From NCBI RefSeq assembly GCF_947489715.1, contig NZ_CANLER010000003.1, forward strand, positions 310,001 through 374,000: a stretch of 64,000 nucleotides of DNA, in the 5' to 3' direction. Below the pieces are notes generated by a model. The model searched no databases and was not told the origin of the DNA. It worked only from the letters and a program-made list of their open reading frames with translations. Shown here in pieces: positions 8,808-18,513 of the stretch (position 1 is its first letter; each line of letters begins with the position of its first letter). Both the position numbers and the translations under genes were made by a program. Source of the stretch: an uncultured Roseovarius sp. GTDB taxonomy: Bacteria > Pseudomonadota > Alphaproteobacteria > Rhodobacterales > Rhodobacteraceae.

Positions 8808-11206
8808 TCCAGGCTCAGGCTGTCATCATCGGGGGCGGTGCGATGGGCGTGTCGCTGCTATATCACTTGACCAAGGCAGGTTGGGCTGACGTTATTTTGG
8901 TCGAAAAGAATGATCTTACACACGGATCAACCTGGCATGCGGCAGGTTTATGCACGCATTTCGCGCATAATGCGACAATACAGGAATTGCGGGCCACCTC
9001 GGTTCGGCTCTATCGTGACATTCTGCCCGAGGAAACCGGGCAGAGCTGCGGGTTTCACCCATCAGGCGCAATGCGGATCACGCGCAATCCCGACCGAATG
9101 GATGAATTTCGCCACATCGCAGGATTGTCGGATTTCACCGGTTATCCACTTGAAGTTATTACCCCGGACCGCATCGCGGCACTGCACCCGCTGACAGAGC
9201 TTGAAGGCCTGCTGGGCGGCATCTATGAGCCGGATGACGGCCATGTAGACCCATCTCTTGCCACCAATGCGATGGCGCAAATGGCTCAACATCGCGGGGC
9301 TAAGATCCAACGTTTCAATCCGGTTCGAGCGATCCGGCGCACGAACGGAAGCTGGGTTGTCGAAACCGAAAAGGACACCATCACCACCAAGCACATTGTC
9401 AATGCGGCTGGCACCTGGGGGTGGGAGATCGGACATATGATGGGGCTCAATATTCCGTCAGTCCCTGTATTGCACCAATATCTTGTTACCGACACGGTGC
9501 CCGAAGTCGCCGAACGGCAGGCCAATGCTCTGCCTGAGTTACCGATCATCCGCGATCCGGAAGAAAGCTGGTATGTCCGGCAAGAACGCGACGGGTTGAT
9601 CCTGGGTCCCTACGAAAAGCAGGCACAGGTATGGTCAGTCGCCGGCGTACCGAGCGGTTTTGGTGCCGAATTGATGCCGCCCGACCTGGACAGGGTAGAA
9701 CATATCATCAAGGTCGCAATGTCCCGGATTCCGGCATTGGGCAATGGCGGTGTCAAAGCGGTCATTAACGGCCCGATCACATTCACTCCCGACGCTAACC
9801 CGCTGATTGGGCCTGCGCACGGGTTGGAAAATGCGTGGCTGCTGACCGGTTCAAGCATGGGAGTGATGGAAGGCGGCGGTGCAGGATGGTTTCTTTCCCA
9901 TTGGATGACTCATGGCGCGCCACCAATGGACGCGCTGGCTGTCGACAGCCGTCGCTTTGGTACCTGGGCGGATCGCGATTACCGGGTCGGAAAGGCCATC
10001 GAGTGCTTTGGCCTGCAATTTGGTGTGCATTACCCTTACGAAGAACGTCCAGCGGCTCGCGGAAAACGACTGTCACCGTTGCATGATCTGATGCTGGAGA
10101 GAGGCGCTGTCATGGGGGCCGTACATGGCTGGGAGCGCCCTAACTGGTTCTCGGCCATACCCGGAGATATTGCCACCCACAGTTTCCGACGCACCCACTG
10201 GTTCGATGCAGTGGCACGCGAAACCCAAACCGTGACAAACGATGTTGCGCTTGCTGATCTCTCGGTCTTCTCCAAATTCGACGTAACGGGTCCGGATACG
10301 TGCATTTTTTTAGAAACTCTTGGCACCAACATTGCGCCGCGCACAGGTCGGATCGGGTTGACCCATACGCTCACTCGAGCCGGCGGTGTTATATCTGAAT
10401 TCACTGTTGCTATGCTCTCTGAAACACACACCTATCTGACCTCGGCCGCCGCTGCGGAAGAGGTTGATTGGGATGTGCTGTCAGACCATGCCACTGACTT
10501 TGATGTGACCTTGACCAACCAGACCGAAACGATGGCAGTCATCGGTATCATGGGACCAAAATCTCGCGATGTCCTCACAAAAGTTGCGGATTTAGGCGGT
10601 CAATTTCCTTGGCTAACAACGCGAAATATCTGCGTAGCAGGTCACAAAACCAGGGCTTTACGCATCTCATATTTGGGAGAACTCGGATGGGAATTGCATA
10701 TCCCTGCCAAAGTTGCGCGCGATGTTTTTCTGGCTTTGGAAACCGCCGGAAAACCACTTGGCATCGGCCAGTATGGCGCTTTTGCTGCCAACAGCATGCG
10801 GCTTGAAAAGGGGTATCGCGCCTGGGGATCGGATCTGACGACTGAACGGACACCTGCGCAGTGCGGTGTTGGGTTTCTGTGTAAACTGGACGGTCGCCAA
10901 TTTACCGGGCGCGAGGCAATGCTGGAACGCAATCAGCATGAGACATGGTGCTCAGTCTTGCTGGAAATTGATGCTGCGGATGTTGATCCATTCTATGCTC
11001 ACCCGGTTTACGATGGCGATACACTGATCGGTGTCGTCACCTCGGGCGGATTTGGACATAGGACACAGAAACATCTGGCGCTTGCGCTATTACGCCGCCC
11101 GATATCCACTCATCATTTCAGCATCGAAATTCTCGGACGGCGATATCCAGCAACACTGCTAACTCAAGCACCGTTCGATCCAACAAATACCCGCCTCAAG
11201 GCGTGA
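8804..11206 (+). CDS. FAD-dependent dehydrogenase with GcvT-type folate domain (dimethylglycine/sarcosine dehydrogenase-like), copy 2
   Basis: The 800-residue protein is a tandem paralogue of the gene before it, with the same order of domains: AVIIGGGAMG at the N-terminus, GSTWHAAG with the probable FAD-linking His45, DAO fold, then a folate-binding GcvT-like half with YLGELGWELHIP and LEKGYRAWGSDL. The first-half motif GSTWHAAGLCTHFAHN is closer to textbook dimethylglycine dehydrogenase than that of copy 1. Two consecutive N-demethylations, or two substrates, are the simplest explanation for the pair. It is translationally coupled to copy 1 (ATGA) and followed 20 bp later by the aminotransferase, which has GAGGAG as its ribosome site. 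Confidence 0.9.
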   Translation: MIQAQAVIIGGGAMGVSLLYHLTKAGWADVILVEKNDLTHGSTWHAAGLCTHFAHNATIQELRATSVRLYRDILPEETGQSCGFHPSGAMRITRNPDRMDEFRHIAGLSDFTGYPLEVITPDRIAALHPLTELEGLLGGIYEPDDGHVDPSLATNAMAQMAQHRGAKIQRFNPVRAIRRTNGSWVVETEKDTITTKHIVNAAGTWGWEIGHMMGLNIPSVPVLHQYLVTDTVPEVAERQANALPELPIIRDPEESWYVRQERDGLILGPYEKQAQVWSVAGVPSGFGAELMPPDLDRVEHIIKVAMSRIPALGNGGVKAVINGPITFTPDANPLIGPAHGLENAWLLTGSSMGVMEGGGAGWFLSHWMTHGAPPMDALAVDSRRFGTWADRDYRVGKAIECFGLQFGVHYPYEERPAARGKRLSPLHDLMLERGAVMGAVHGWERPNWFSAIPGDIATHSFRRTHWFDAVARETQTVTNDVALADLSVFSKFDVTGPDTCIFLETLGTNIAPRTGRIGLTHTLTRAGGVISEFTVAMLSETHTYLTSAAAAEEVDWDVLSDHATDFDVTLTNQTETMAVIGIMGPKSRDVLTKVADLGGQFPWLTTRNICVAGHKTRALRISYLGELGWELHIPAKVARDVFLALETAGKPLGIGQYGAFAANSMRLEKGYRAWGSDLTTERTPAQCGVGFLCKLDGRQFTGREAMLERNQHETWCSVLLEIDAADVDPFYAHPVYDGDTLIGVVTSGGFGHRTQKHLALALLRRPISTHHFSIEILGRRYPATLLTQAPFDPTNTRLKA

Positions 11207-11226
11207 TCTGACGAGGAGCCACAAAC

Positions 11227-12549
11227 ATGACCCAACACCCAGCTCTGACAACCAGTTGGCAAATCGACGAAATCGCGCAGATGCGAGATACTTATTATGC
11301 CGCCAGCCAGCGCAAGTTTGTACCATTTGCCGAGCCAATGGTCTTCAAGAAAGGTTCGATGCAGTACTTATGGGATGCCGAGGGTCGAAAATATATTGAT
11401 CTTCTGGGTATGAACGTTTGCATTTCGGTTGGTCATTCCCACCCTGCGGTTGTCGCCGCCGCGACCGCGCAGGCGCAGGAACTGACCCATTGCACGACGA
11501 TGTTTTACCATCCTACCCCGGCCCATCTGGCGCAAGAACTGGCCGCGACGATGCCCAAGGGGCACGATTGGGTTGTGCACTTCACCAATTCCGGGTCGGA
11601 GGCTGTCGATCTGGCACTGACCATGGCACGTACTTACACTGGCAATCTTGATATGCTTGCTTTGCGCTCTGCCTATCATGGGCCTACAGCTGCAGCGCAA
11701 TCGGTGACCGGTATCAGCGGTTGGCGTCATCCGGGGATGCCGGGCAACGTGACCTTTGTGCCCGAACCCAATCAGTATCGCGGCATTTTCGGAGAAGACG
11801 CCGGAGCTGCACCTTATCTGGACGAGATTGATCGGGCCCTCACTTTTGAAACCTCGGGACGGGTCGCCGGCATCATTGTCGAAAGCGTTCAGGGCTATGG
11901 AGGCATCATTGAGATGCCACCAGGTTACATGTCCGGTGCAGCTAGCCGCGTGCGGGCGGCTGGTGGTCTGTATATTGCAGACGAAGTTCAATCCGGCTTT
12001 GGCCGCACAGGTGATCATATGTGGGGTTTCGAGGCCGACGGCGTGCTACCTGATATCGTTGTCATGGCCAAGGGCATTGGGAACGGCTTTCCCCTCGGTG
12101 CTGTGGTCACCCGCAAGGAAATCGCAGCACCTATGGCAGACAAGTTCATGTTTCATACCTATGGTGCCAACCCCACCAGTTGCGCTGCAGGACGCGCCGT
12201 GTTGCAGGTGATCCGAGAAGATAATGTGATGCAACATGCGAAAAGGGTCGGGGCAGCTTTGTTGGAGCGTTTGAAAGATCTTCAATCGCGCCATGAGGTG
12301 ATTGGTGATGTACGTGGGCGCGGCCTGATGTTGGCGATCGAAATGGTAAAGGATCGCAAAACCAAGGAACCCGATGCCGAAACGACCGCCGCCATATTTG
12401 AAGCAACCCGTGAAAGTGGGTTGATTCTCTCGAAATCAGGTGCATGCCGGTCCTGTCTGCGGATGGTCCCGCCGATGTGTCTGTCATTGTCCGATGTTGA
12501 TCAGGTGGCGGACGGTTTGGATCGTGCGTTTACCGAAACTTCACGATAA
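11227..12549 (+). CDS. Class III pyridoxal-phosphate aminotransferase (AGXT2/GABA-transaminase-like)
   Basis: The 440-residue protein carries the fold-type I class III signatures: FTNSGSEAVDLALTMAR in the phosphate-binding region, LYIADEVQSGFGRTG with the cofactor-contacting Asp, and MAKGIGNGFPLGAV with the Schiff-base Lys282. Members transfer an amino group from omega-amino acids or alanine to glyoxylate or pyruvate. As last gene of the mttB operon it may process the amino acid left after demethylation or aminate glyoxylate to glycine; this is inference. A GAGGAG site precedes the ATG. The flagellar gene motB begins 83 bp downstream. Confidence 0.92.
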   Translation: MTQHPALTTSWQIDEIAQMRDTYYAASQRKFVPFAEPMVFKKGSMQYLWDAEGRKYIDLLGMNVCISVGHSHPAVVAAATAQAQELTHCTTMFYHPTPAHLAQELAATMPKGHDWVVHFTNSGSEAVDLALTMARTYTGNLDMLALRSAYHGPTAAAQSVTGISGWRHPGMPGNVTFVPEPNQYRGIFGEDAGAAPYLDEIDRALTFETSGRVAGIIVESVQGYGGIIEMPPGYMSGAASRVRAAGGLYIADEVQSGFGRTGDHMWGFEADGVLPDIVVMAKGIGNGFPLGAVVTRKEIAAPMADKFMFHTYGANPTSCAAGRAVLQVIREDNVMQHAKRVGAALLERLKDLQSRHEVIGDVRGRGLMLAIEMVKDRKTKEPDAETTAAIFEATRESGLILSKSGACRSCLRMVPPMCLSLSDVDQVADGLDRAFTETSR

Positions 12550-12568
12550 ATCCAGACAAGTTGAGTTG

Positions 12569-12583
12569 TTAAGTCCGCCGTAA
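12569..12583. promoter_or_regulatory. CtrA-like box upstream of motB
   Basis: TTAA-GTCCGCC-GTAA matches the TTAA-N7-TTAA pattern with one mismatch and is followed by C as in the extended consensus. It lies about 50 bp upstream of the motB start. CtrA control of flagellar genes is established in several alphaproteobacteria; here it is a sequence match only. Confidence 0.4.
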
Positions 12584-12632
12584 CACCTGCTCTGATAGGT
12601 CTTGTCTTGGGTGAGTAAAAAAGGTGGTGGAT

Positions 12633-13490
12633 ATGAGCGCGCAAAGCAATGCGGCGCCAGTCATCATTAAGAAGAAAAAGGTCGTCAGTGGCGGTGGGCA
12701 TCATGGTGGTGCCTGGAAAGTTGCTTATGCTGACTTCGTTACGGCGATGATGGCTTTTTTCCTATTGATGTGGCTGCTGAACGCAACGACTGAGAAACAA
12801 CGTAAGGGCATAGCTGATTACTTCAGCCCTACGATACCGATTACTCGTGTCTCGGGTGGCGGCAGCGGTCAATTTGGTGGTGAAAGCGTATTTTCTGAAA
12901 ACACCTTGCAACAGGATGGCACCGGCGCAAGCAGGCAGAATCCAACCGAGGCACGGCAAGCCCGCGGTGAAATGGGTGTTGCCGAAGAAGGTACTGATGG
13001 TTCTGACGGCAAACAGCAAGAAGACGCCGCGTTCAAGGACATAGAAGATACCCTGATGGGACGGGCGGGCGAAAGCTCGATATCACAGGCAATGCGCCGT
13101 CATATCACAACCCGCGTCACCGATGAGGGTCTGGTTATCGAACTCTTCGATCTTGAAAATGCGCAGCTTTTTGAAAAAGGCAAGGAAACGCCAACACCGC
13201 TTATGACTGAGCTTGCGGTATTGATCGGCTCCGTTGGGCAGTTGGTCCAGAATGGGATCGCCGTGGAAGGTCATACGCGTTCAGAACCCATTACTTTGGT
13301 AACGAATCCAGTTTGGGATTTGTCGACGGCGCGCGCCAATCAGGTACGCCTTATGCTTCAAAGCACAGGTATATTGCCGCAACAGATGCGCCGCGTTACC
13401 GGTCATGCAGATCGGGAACCAGCGGTTAGCAATCCAATGGCAATTCGCAACAATCGCCTCGAGGTAATTTTCCTTAGGTCGGACCAGTGA
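12633..13490 (+). CDS. motB: Flagellar stator protein MotB
   Basis: The 285-residue protein begins at ATG 12633, preceded by AAGGTGG; an in-frame GTG at 12624 overlaps that ribosome site and is less likely. The motif AWKVAYADFVTAMMAFFLLM holds the single membrane segment and the proton-accepting Asp34. A variable linker follows and then an OmpA-like peptidoglycan-binding domain (VEGHTRSEP, then LSTARANQVRLML) that anchors the stator to the wall. Its partner motA lies more than 11 kb away at 24273, an unusual separation. It is the first gene of the left flagellar strand and precedes flgE. Confidence 0.95.
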   Translation: MSAQSNAAPVIIKKKKVVSGGGHHGGAWKVAYADFVTAMMAFFLLMWLLNATTEKQRKGIADYFSPTIPITRVSGGGSGQFGGESVFSENTLQQDGTGASRQNPTEARQARGEMGVAEEGTDGSDGKQQEDAAFKDIEDTLMGRAGESSISQAMRRHITTRVTDEGLVIELFDLENAQLFEKGKETPTPLMTELAVLIGSVGQLVQNGIAVEGHTRSEPITLVTNPVWDLSTARANQVRLMLQSTGILPQQMRRVTGHADREPAVSNPMAIRNNRLEVIFLRSDQ

Positions 13491-13515
13491 AGGGAAATAG
13501 AACGCATTTTATCTG

Positions 13516-13530
13516 TTAGCGCGCTGTTAA
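13516..13530. promoter_or_regulatory. CtrA-like box upstream of flgE
   Basis: TTAG-CGCGCTG-TTAA is one base from TTAA-N7-TTAA and lies about 58 bp upstream of the flgE start, in the 97-bp gap after motB. This is a sequence match only. Confidence 0.4.
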
Positions 13531-13587
13531 ACGGACGGCCTTACAACTGCACCCAGATATCAGTTGGTGCAGCAGAAAGGCGTAACC

Positions 13588-14883
13588 ATGACAATTTCCT
13601 CTTCGTTGAATGCCGGTGTGGCCGGGCTCAGCTCTAACGCGACCCGACTAGCAACAATTTCGGACAACATCGCGAATTCATCGACCTATGGTTACAAACG
13701 GGTAGAGGCTGACTTTCAATCTCTGGTCATTTCGTCAAGCGGTGGCAGTTATTCTGCTGGCGGTGTTCGTTCGACCACCCAACGGTTGGTCAATGAGCGT
13801 GGAACGCTCGTCTCAACATCCAATGCGACAGATTTGGCCGTCCGTGGACGAGGTATGCTTCCAGTAGCTCTGGCCAATCAGGTTGAAGCCGGAAATCCTC
13901 AGATGCTGCTGACAACTACTGGATCTTTCCGCACGGATTCGGAGGGGCGTTTGGTTACAAATTCTGGTTTGGTTCTGATGGGTTGGCCTGCTGCTTCCGA
14001 TGGAACAATTCCAACGTTCCCCCGTGACAGCCCAGATGGTCTGGAACCGGTTCAGATCAATATGAACCAGCTGACTGGCACACCGACCACTGAGATAAGC
14101 TTTGGCGTTAACCTGCCGGCGACGGAAACCGAAGCCGGCGCCGCGGGTACTCCGATCCCGATGTCGGTGGAATATTTCGACAACCTAGGTAAATCGGAAA
14201 GTATCTCGGTCGAATTCACACCAACGGTGCCAGGTGCTGGGACATCAAACGAATGGACGATGGTCATGACCGATTCAGCCCAAGGAGGCGCCGTCATCGG
14301 TGAATATACGCTTACATTTGATGATTCACGCACCTCCGGCGGCACGTTGCTGAGTGTGGCAACCGTATCTGGTGGAGCATATGATCCCGTAACCGGAAGT
14401 GTGATTGTGGGCGTGGACGGGGGCCCGATGGAAGTCAATATCGGCCTGCTGGGTGCTTCTGATGGAATGAGCCAGCTGGGCGACAGTTTTGCTCCTTTAT
14501 TGATTTCCAAAGACGGATCACCTGTGGGCAGCATGGTCTCCGTCGATGTTGATGGTAACGGATATGTTCGCGCGACATTTGACACCGGTGTCACCCGCAC
14601 CATCTACCAAGTGCCCTTGGTTGACGTACCCAATCCCAATGGAATGGTGGCCATGGATCAGCAGACATATCTGCCCTCTCCTGACAGCGGCTCCTTTTTC
14701 CTTTGGAACGCCGGAGAAGGACCCACCGGAGAAGTGGTTTCTTATGCGCGCGAAGAATCCGCAACCGACGTTGCAGGTGAATTGACCGATATGATCCAGA
14801 CACAACGCGCTTACTCTTCCAACGCAAAGGTCATTCAAACTGTCGATGAAATGCTCCAAGAAACCACGAATATCAAACGTTGA
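13588..14883 (+). CDS. flgE: Flagellar hook protein FlgE
   Basis: The 431-residue protein starts at ATG 13588 (GAAAGG upstream); the in-frame GTG 24 bp earlier would add an atypical leader. The N-terminus (MTISSSLNAGVAGLSSNATR, then ATISDNIANSSTYGYKR) is the standard axial-protein D0 helix with the NNIAN-type signature. The C-terminus (ELTDMIQTQRAYSSNAKVIQ, then TVDEMLQETTNIKR) is the pairing helix. It polymerises into the hook, the universal joint between rod and filament. It is followed by the hook-associated proteins flgK and flgL, which supports hook rather than rod identity. Confidence 0.95.
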   Translation: MTISSSLNAGVAGLSSNATRLATISDNIANSSTYGYKRVEADFQSLVISSSGGSYSAGGVRSTTQRLVNERGTLVSTSNATDLAVRGRGMLPVALANQVEAGNPQMLLTTTGSFRTDSEGRLVTNSGLVLMGWPAASDGTIPTFPRDSPDGLEPVQINMNQLTGTPTTEISFGVNLPATETEAGAAGTPIPMSVEYFDNLGKSESISVEFTPTVPGAGTSNEWTMVMTDSAQGGAVIGEYTLTFDDSRTSGGTLLSVATVSGGAYDPVTGSVIVGVDGGPMEVNIGLLGASDGMSQLGDSFAPLLISKDGSPVGSMVSVDVDGNGYVRATFDTGVTRTIYQVPLVDVPNPNGMVAMDQQTYLPSPDSGSFFLWNAGEGPTGEVVSYAREESATDVAGELTDMIQTQRAYSSNAKVIQTVDEMLQETTNIKR

Positions 14884-14935
14884 TATTCATGGTTTCCGTC
14901 AAGGCATTTTCCGTCCGTAAGTAAGAGGTTCGATC

Positions 14936-16390
14936 ATGAGTATTTCAGGCGCCCTATCCAACGCAGTAAGCGGTCTAAATGCCAGCGCTCTTGCGGCCGG
15001 TGTCGTATCTTCCAACCTGGCAAATGTGCTTACACCAGGCTATGGGCCTCGCGCCCTGGAACTTGCGTCCCAGTCAACAGGTGCTCAGGGTGGCGTTTCA
15101 ATTGTTGGGATTTCTCGCCATGTCGACCAGGGAATACTAAGCGACAGGCGTTCGGCCGATAGCGAATTGGCCTATGCCGGAACCCGAGCCACATTCATCG
15201 AACAGTTGGAGCGGATCGTCGGCACACCAGATGAGACTTCATCACTATCCGCGCGCGTTGCAGCGTTTGATGCCAGTCTGATTTCCGCCGCAAGCCGTCC
15301 AGAAGCAACAGAGTGGCTGCAAGCCGCCGTTCAGCGTGCCAGCGAGCTGGCGGATACGCTGAACGCAATTTCATCCGAAATTCAAACACGCCGAACTGCT
15401 GCTGACAGCGACATCGCTCAGGCAGTCGAAACGGTTAACACGACGCTTGAGCGGATACGCACACTCAACGTTCAGATCGCTCGAACCGCTGATGGCGGGA
15501 ATACGATGGCGGCGCTGCAAGACCAACGGCAATTGGCAATTGATCAATTGTCAGAATTTGTTCCGGTTCAACAAATTCCACGCGACAACGGCGCGGTGGC
15601 CCTTTTCACTCCTGGTGGTGCAATTCTGCTGGATAGTACAGCCGCAGAGCTTGACTTCACATCGTCAAATGTTGTGGCTCCGCATATGACACTTGGATCG
15701 GGGCTTGTATCTGGTCTGACGATCAACGGCATCAATGTCACCCCGTCCGGTAACAATAGCCCGATTTCAGGGGGTAAACTCTCTGCGCTATTCGAAATTC
15801 GTGATGATCTTGGCGTTGACGCAAACACCCAGGTTGATGCCTTAGCCCGTGACCTGATTGAACGTTTCCAGGCGGCCGGGCTTGATGCTACCCGCGCTCC
15901 CGGCGATCCTGGCCTATTTACCGATGCCGGTGTCGTTTTTGATCCCCTGAATGAAGTCGGAATAGCTGGTCGAATTGCGGTAAATACAGCGGTTGATCCT
16001 GATAATGGCGGTGAACTTTGGCGTCTGCGTGACGGATTAGGCGCAGTTGCCCCTGGGCCTGCTGGTAACAGTGCGCTGTTGCAGCAATTACAGCAAACGC
16101 TCAACCAAAACGGAACACTCAATTCGGGAAATCTGGGCGCAGCAGCGCGTTCTTTGTCTGGTCACGCGGCGAGCTTCGCCTCGCGTATTGGACAAGACCG
16201 ATTGACCCTGGATCAAGACATTAGTTTTGCTGCGACAAGGCAGAATGAACTCTTATCCCTGGAACTGGCAGGCGGCGTAGACTCGGACGCTGAAATGCAA
16301 CGCCTGCTTTTGATAGAGCAAAGCTACAGCGCGAATGCCCGCATGATCCAGACAATTGACGAAATGATGCAAGCTTTGTTGAGGATTTGA
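14936..16390 (+). CDS. flgK: Flagellar hook-associated protein 1 FlgK
   Basis: The 484-residue protein has the axial N-terminus SISGALSNAVSGLNASALAA and VVSSNLANVLTPGYGPR, and the C-terminal helix LLLIEQSYSANARMIQTIDE. FlgK forms the first junction ring between hook and filament. Length is at the short end of the family, with a reduced central region. AAGAGG precedes the ATG. The gene is 52 bp after flgE and 3 bp before flgL, so it sits in one operon with them. Confidence 0.94.
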   Translation: MSISGALSNAVSGLNASALAAGVVSSNLANVLTPGYGPRALELASQSTGAQGGVSIVGISRHVDQGILSDRRSADSELAYAGTRATFIEQLERIVGTPDETSSLSARVAAFDASLISAASRPEATEWLQAAVQRASELADTLNAISSEIQTRRTAADSDIAQAVETVNTTLERIRTLNVQIARTADGGNTMAALQDQRQLAIDQLSEFVPVQQIPRDNGAVALFTPGGAILLDSTAAELDFTSSNVVAPHMTLGSGLVSGLTINGINVTPSGNNSPISGGKLSALFEIRDDLGVDANTQVDALARDLIERFQAAGLDATRAPGDPGLFTDAGVVFDPLNEVGIAGRIAVNTAVDPDNGGELWRLRDGLGAVAPGPAGNSALLQQLQQTLNQNGTLNSGNLGAAARSLSGHAASFASRIGQDRLTLDQDISFAATRQNELLSLELAGGVDSDAEMQRLLLIEQSYSANARMIQTIDEMMQALLRI

Positions 16391-16393
16391 CAC

Positions 16394-17404
16394 ATGAATA
16401 TACAATCACTCGGCGACCTGGCGCAAACATTCAAAATGCGCCAGCAAAATGCTCAGCTAAAACAGCAAATGGCACGGCTAACCGAAGAACTGACCAGCGG
16501 ACAGGCAGCTGATGTGACGCGTCAACTGTCCGGAAATTTTGGCCATTTGTCTGATATCGAGCACGACCTGAAAGCGCTGGAAAGTTATCGCACGTCCGCG
16601 ATCGAAATCGGTGTTGTAACAACCGCCATGCAAGACGCATTGGAGTACGTTCAAACACTCGCCGGTGATTTGGGAGCCAATGCCGTCATTTCAGGTACAA
16701 CATCTGGCGGTTTGCCACTCAGCGCTGTTTCGGAACAGGGTCGAGGGGCGCTCGACTCCATCATTTCTGCTATGAACACCGAAGTTTCGGGCAGATATCT
16801 CTTCAGTGGTACCGATATAGAAGCGAGACCTTTGGAATCTGCGGATACGTTGCTGACCGAAATTCGCACCGCTATTGCAGGCGCGGCAACAGCGGCAGAC
16901 GTGGTTACGGCACTGGACACTTTTTTCGATACGCCTGGAGGCTCATTTGAAACGTTGATTTACCAGGGCGGTACAACGTTCTTGTCGCCTTACCAATTGG
17001 GAGAGGGTGAATCCGTCCGGCTAGATATTCGCGCTGATAATACAGCAATAAGGAATGTCTTAAAAAACACAGCGATGGCAGCTTTGGCCGACGATCCGCT
17101 GATCACTTTGTCGAATGCTGAAAGAGTAGAACTTGCTCAGCAATCGGGTGAGCGCCTTGTCACATCTCAAGAAACAGTGATCGGCATTAGGTCGAATCTT
17201 GGATTTGCCCAGTCTCGGGTAGAACAATCGGCGACACGTATCTCTGCAGAAACAAGTAGCCTTGAATTCGCAAGGAATGAACTGCTCTCCGTTGACAAAT
17301 TTCGGACCGCGACAGAGTTGGAAAATGTTCAGGTCCAGCTTGAAACGCTCTACACGCTAACCGCACGCGCTTCGCGCTTCAGCCTGGTGAATTTCCTATC
17401 ATGA
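16394..17404 (+). CDS. flgL: Flagellar hook-associated protein 3 FlgL
   Basis: The 336-residue protein is flagellin-like. The N-terminal coiled-coil start is NIQSLGDLAQTFKMRQQNAQ, then an internal SGRYLFSGTDIEARPL, which is the conserved flagellin/FlgL segment. The C-terminal helix is LENVQVQLETLYTLTARASR. FlgL forms the second hook-filament junction ring. The gene overlaps flgI by 4 bp (ATGA), so its synthesis is coupled to that of the P-ring protein, an arrangement that mixes late and early structural genes. Confidence 0.92.
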   Translation: MNIQSLGDLAQTFKMRQQNAQLKQQMARLTEELTSGQAADVTRQLSGNFGHLSDIEHDLKALESYRTSAIEIGVVTTAMQDALEYVQTLAGDLGANAVISGTTSGGLPLSAVSEQGRGALDSIISAMNTEVSGRYLFSGTDIEARPLESADTLLTEIRTAIAGAATAADVVTALDTFFDTPGGSFETLIYQGGTTFLSPYQLGEGESVRLDIRADNTAIRNVLKNTAMAALADDPLITLSNAERVELAQQSGERLVTSQETVIGIRSNLGFAQSRVEQSATRISAETSSLEFARNELLSVDKFRTATELENVQVQLETLYTLTARASRFSLVNFLS

Positions 17405-18513
17405 TAAAACTTCTTAAAAACATACTAATCTCCTTGGCAGTTTTCACCCTGGCGATTCCAGCTTCCGCAGGCTCAATACGTATCAAGGATTTGGTCGAGT
17501 TTGATGGCGTCAGAGGTAACGACCTTGTTGGGTACGGACTGGTGGTCGGCTTGAATGGAACGGGTGATGGAATTCGAAATGCGCCGTTTACCGAAGAGAT
17601 TATGTCAAACATACTAGAACGCCTCGGTGTCAACGTTACCGGAGAACAGTTTCGTCCCAAGAACGTAGCAGCAGTATTTGTCACCGCAAGCCTGCCACCA
17701 TTTTCACGCGCTGGCGGGCAAATTGATGTCACTGTTTCAGCGATCGGAGACGCCAAAAGCCTGCTTGGCGGTACTTTGGTCATGACACCTTTAAATGCCG
17801 CAGATGGTCAAATTTATGCTGTTGCCCAAGGTACAATCATTGCGGGTGGAGCCGCTGCTGAGGGAGATGCCGGAGGTGTAGTACAAGGCGTGCCGACATC
17901 GGGTGTAATTCCTGCCGGAGCCCGTGTAGAACGTGAGATCGAATTTGAATTCGCATCTCTGGAAACGATGCGACTAGCACTTCGAGAACCCGATTTCACA
18001 ACAGCGGCAAGAATTGAAGCCGCCATAAACGATTCCTTCGGGCGTTCTGTGGCCATCATGCTAGATTCGGGAACTGTCCGCTTGGACATCAACAGAACAC
18101 AGGCTAGGTCACCAGCACATGCGCTGGGGCGGATTGAGAATATTCTTGTTGAACCGGAACGCAAAGCAAGAGTTGTCGTTGATCAACGCTCTGGTACAAT
18201 TGTCATGGGAGAGGACGTGCGCATATCACGGGTTGCTGTATCACAGGGCAATCTCACACTTCGGGTCGAGGAAGCTCCGTTGGTTGTTCAACCAAACCCT
18301 TTCGCAAATGGGCAGACCGTTGTAATCCCGCGCACCAATGCCGAGATTGAAGAAGAACCTGGAATAGGGCTCGCCGAAGTTCCGCCGGGCACGTCATTGT
18401 CCGAAGTGATTGCGGGGCTCAATGCTCTTGGCGTCTCGCCTCGCGATATGATTGATATCTTAAAAAGTATCAAAGCGGCCGGTGCGCTTCATGCAGAGTT
18501 TGTTGTCCGATAG
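17401..18513 (+). CDS. flgI: Flagellar P-ring protein FlgI
   Basis: The 370-residue protein has a Sec signal peptide ending near residue 23 (LAIPASAGSIRIKDL) and the family signatures IKDLVEFDGVRGNDLVGYGL, VVGLNGTGDG and ASLPPFSRAGGQIDVTVSAI. The C-terminus ends in IKAAGALHAEFVVR. It forms the periplasmic P ring around the rod. It is the last gene of the flgE-flgK-flgL-flgI run and converges on fliP across a 797-bp gap. Confidence 0.96.
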   Translation: MIKLLKNILISLAVFTLAIPASAGSIRIKDLVEFDGVRGNDLVGYGLVVGLNGTGDGIRNAPFTEEIMSNILERLGVNVTGEQFRPKNVAAVFVTASLPPFSRAGGQIDVTVSAIGDAKSLLGGTLVMTPLNAADGQIYAVAQGTIIAGGAAAEGDAGGVVQGVPTSGVIPAGARVEREIEFEFASLETMRLALREPDFTTAARIEAAINDSFGRSVAIMLDSGTVRLDINRTQARSPAHALGRIENILVEPERKARVVVDQRSGTIVMGEDVRISRVAVSQGNLTLRVEEAPLVVQPNPFANGQTVVIPRTNAEIEEEPGIGLAEVPPGTSLSEVIAGLNALGVSPRDMIDILKSIKAAGALHAEFVVR

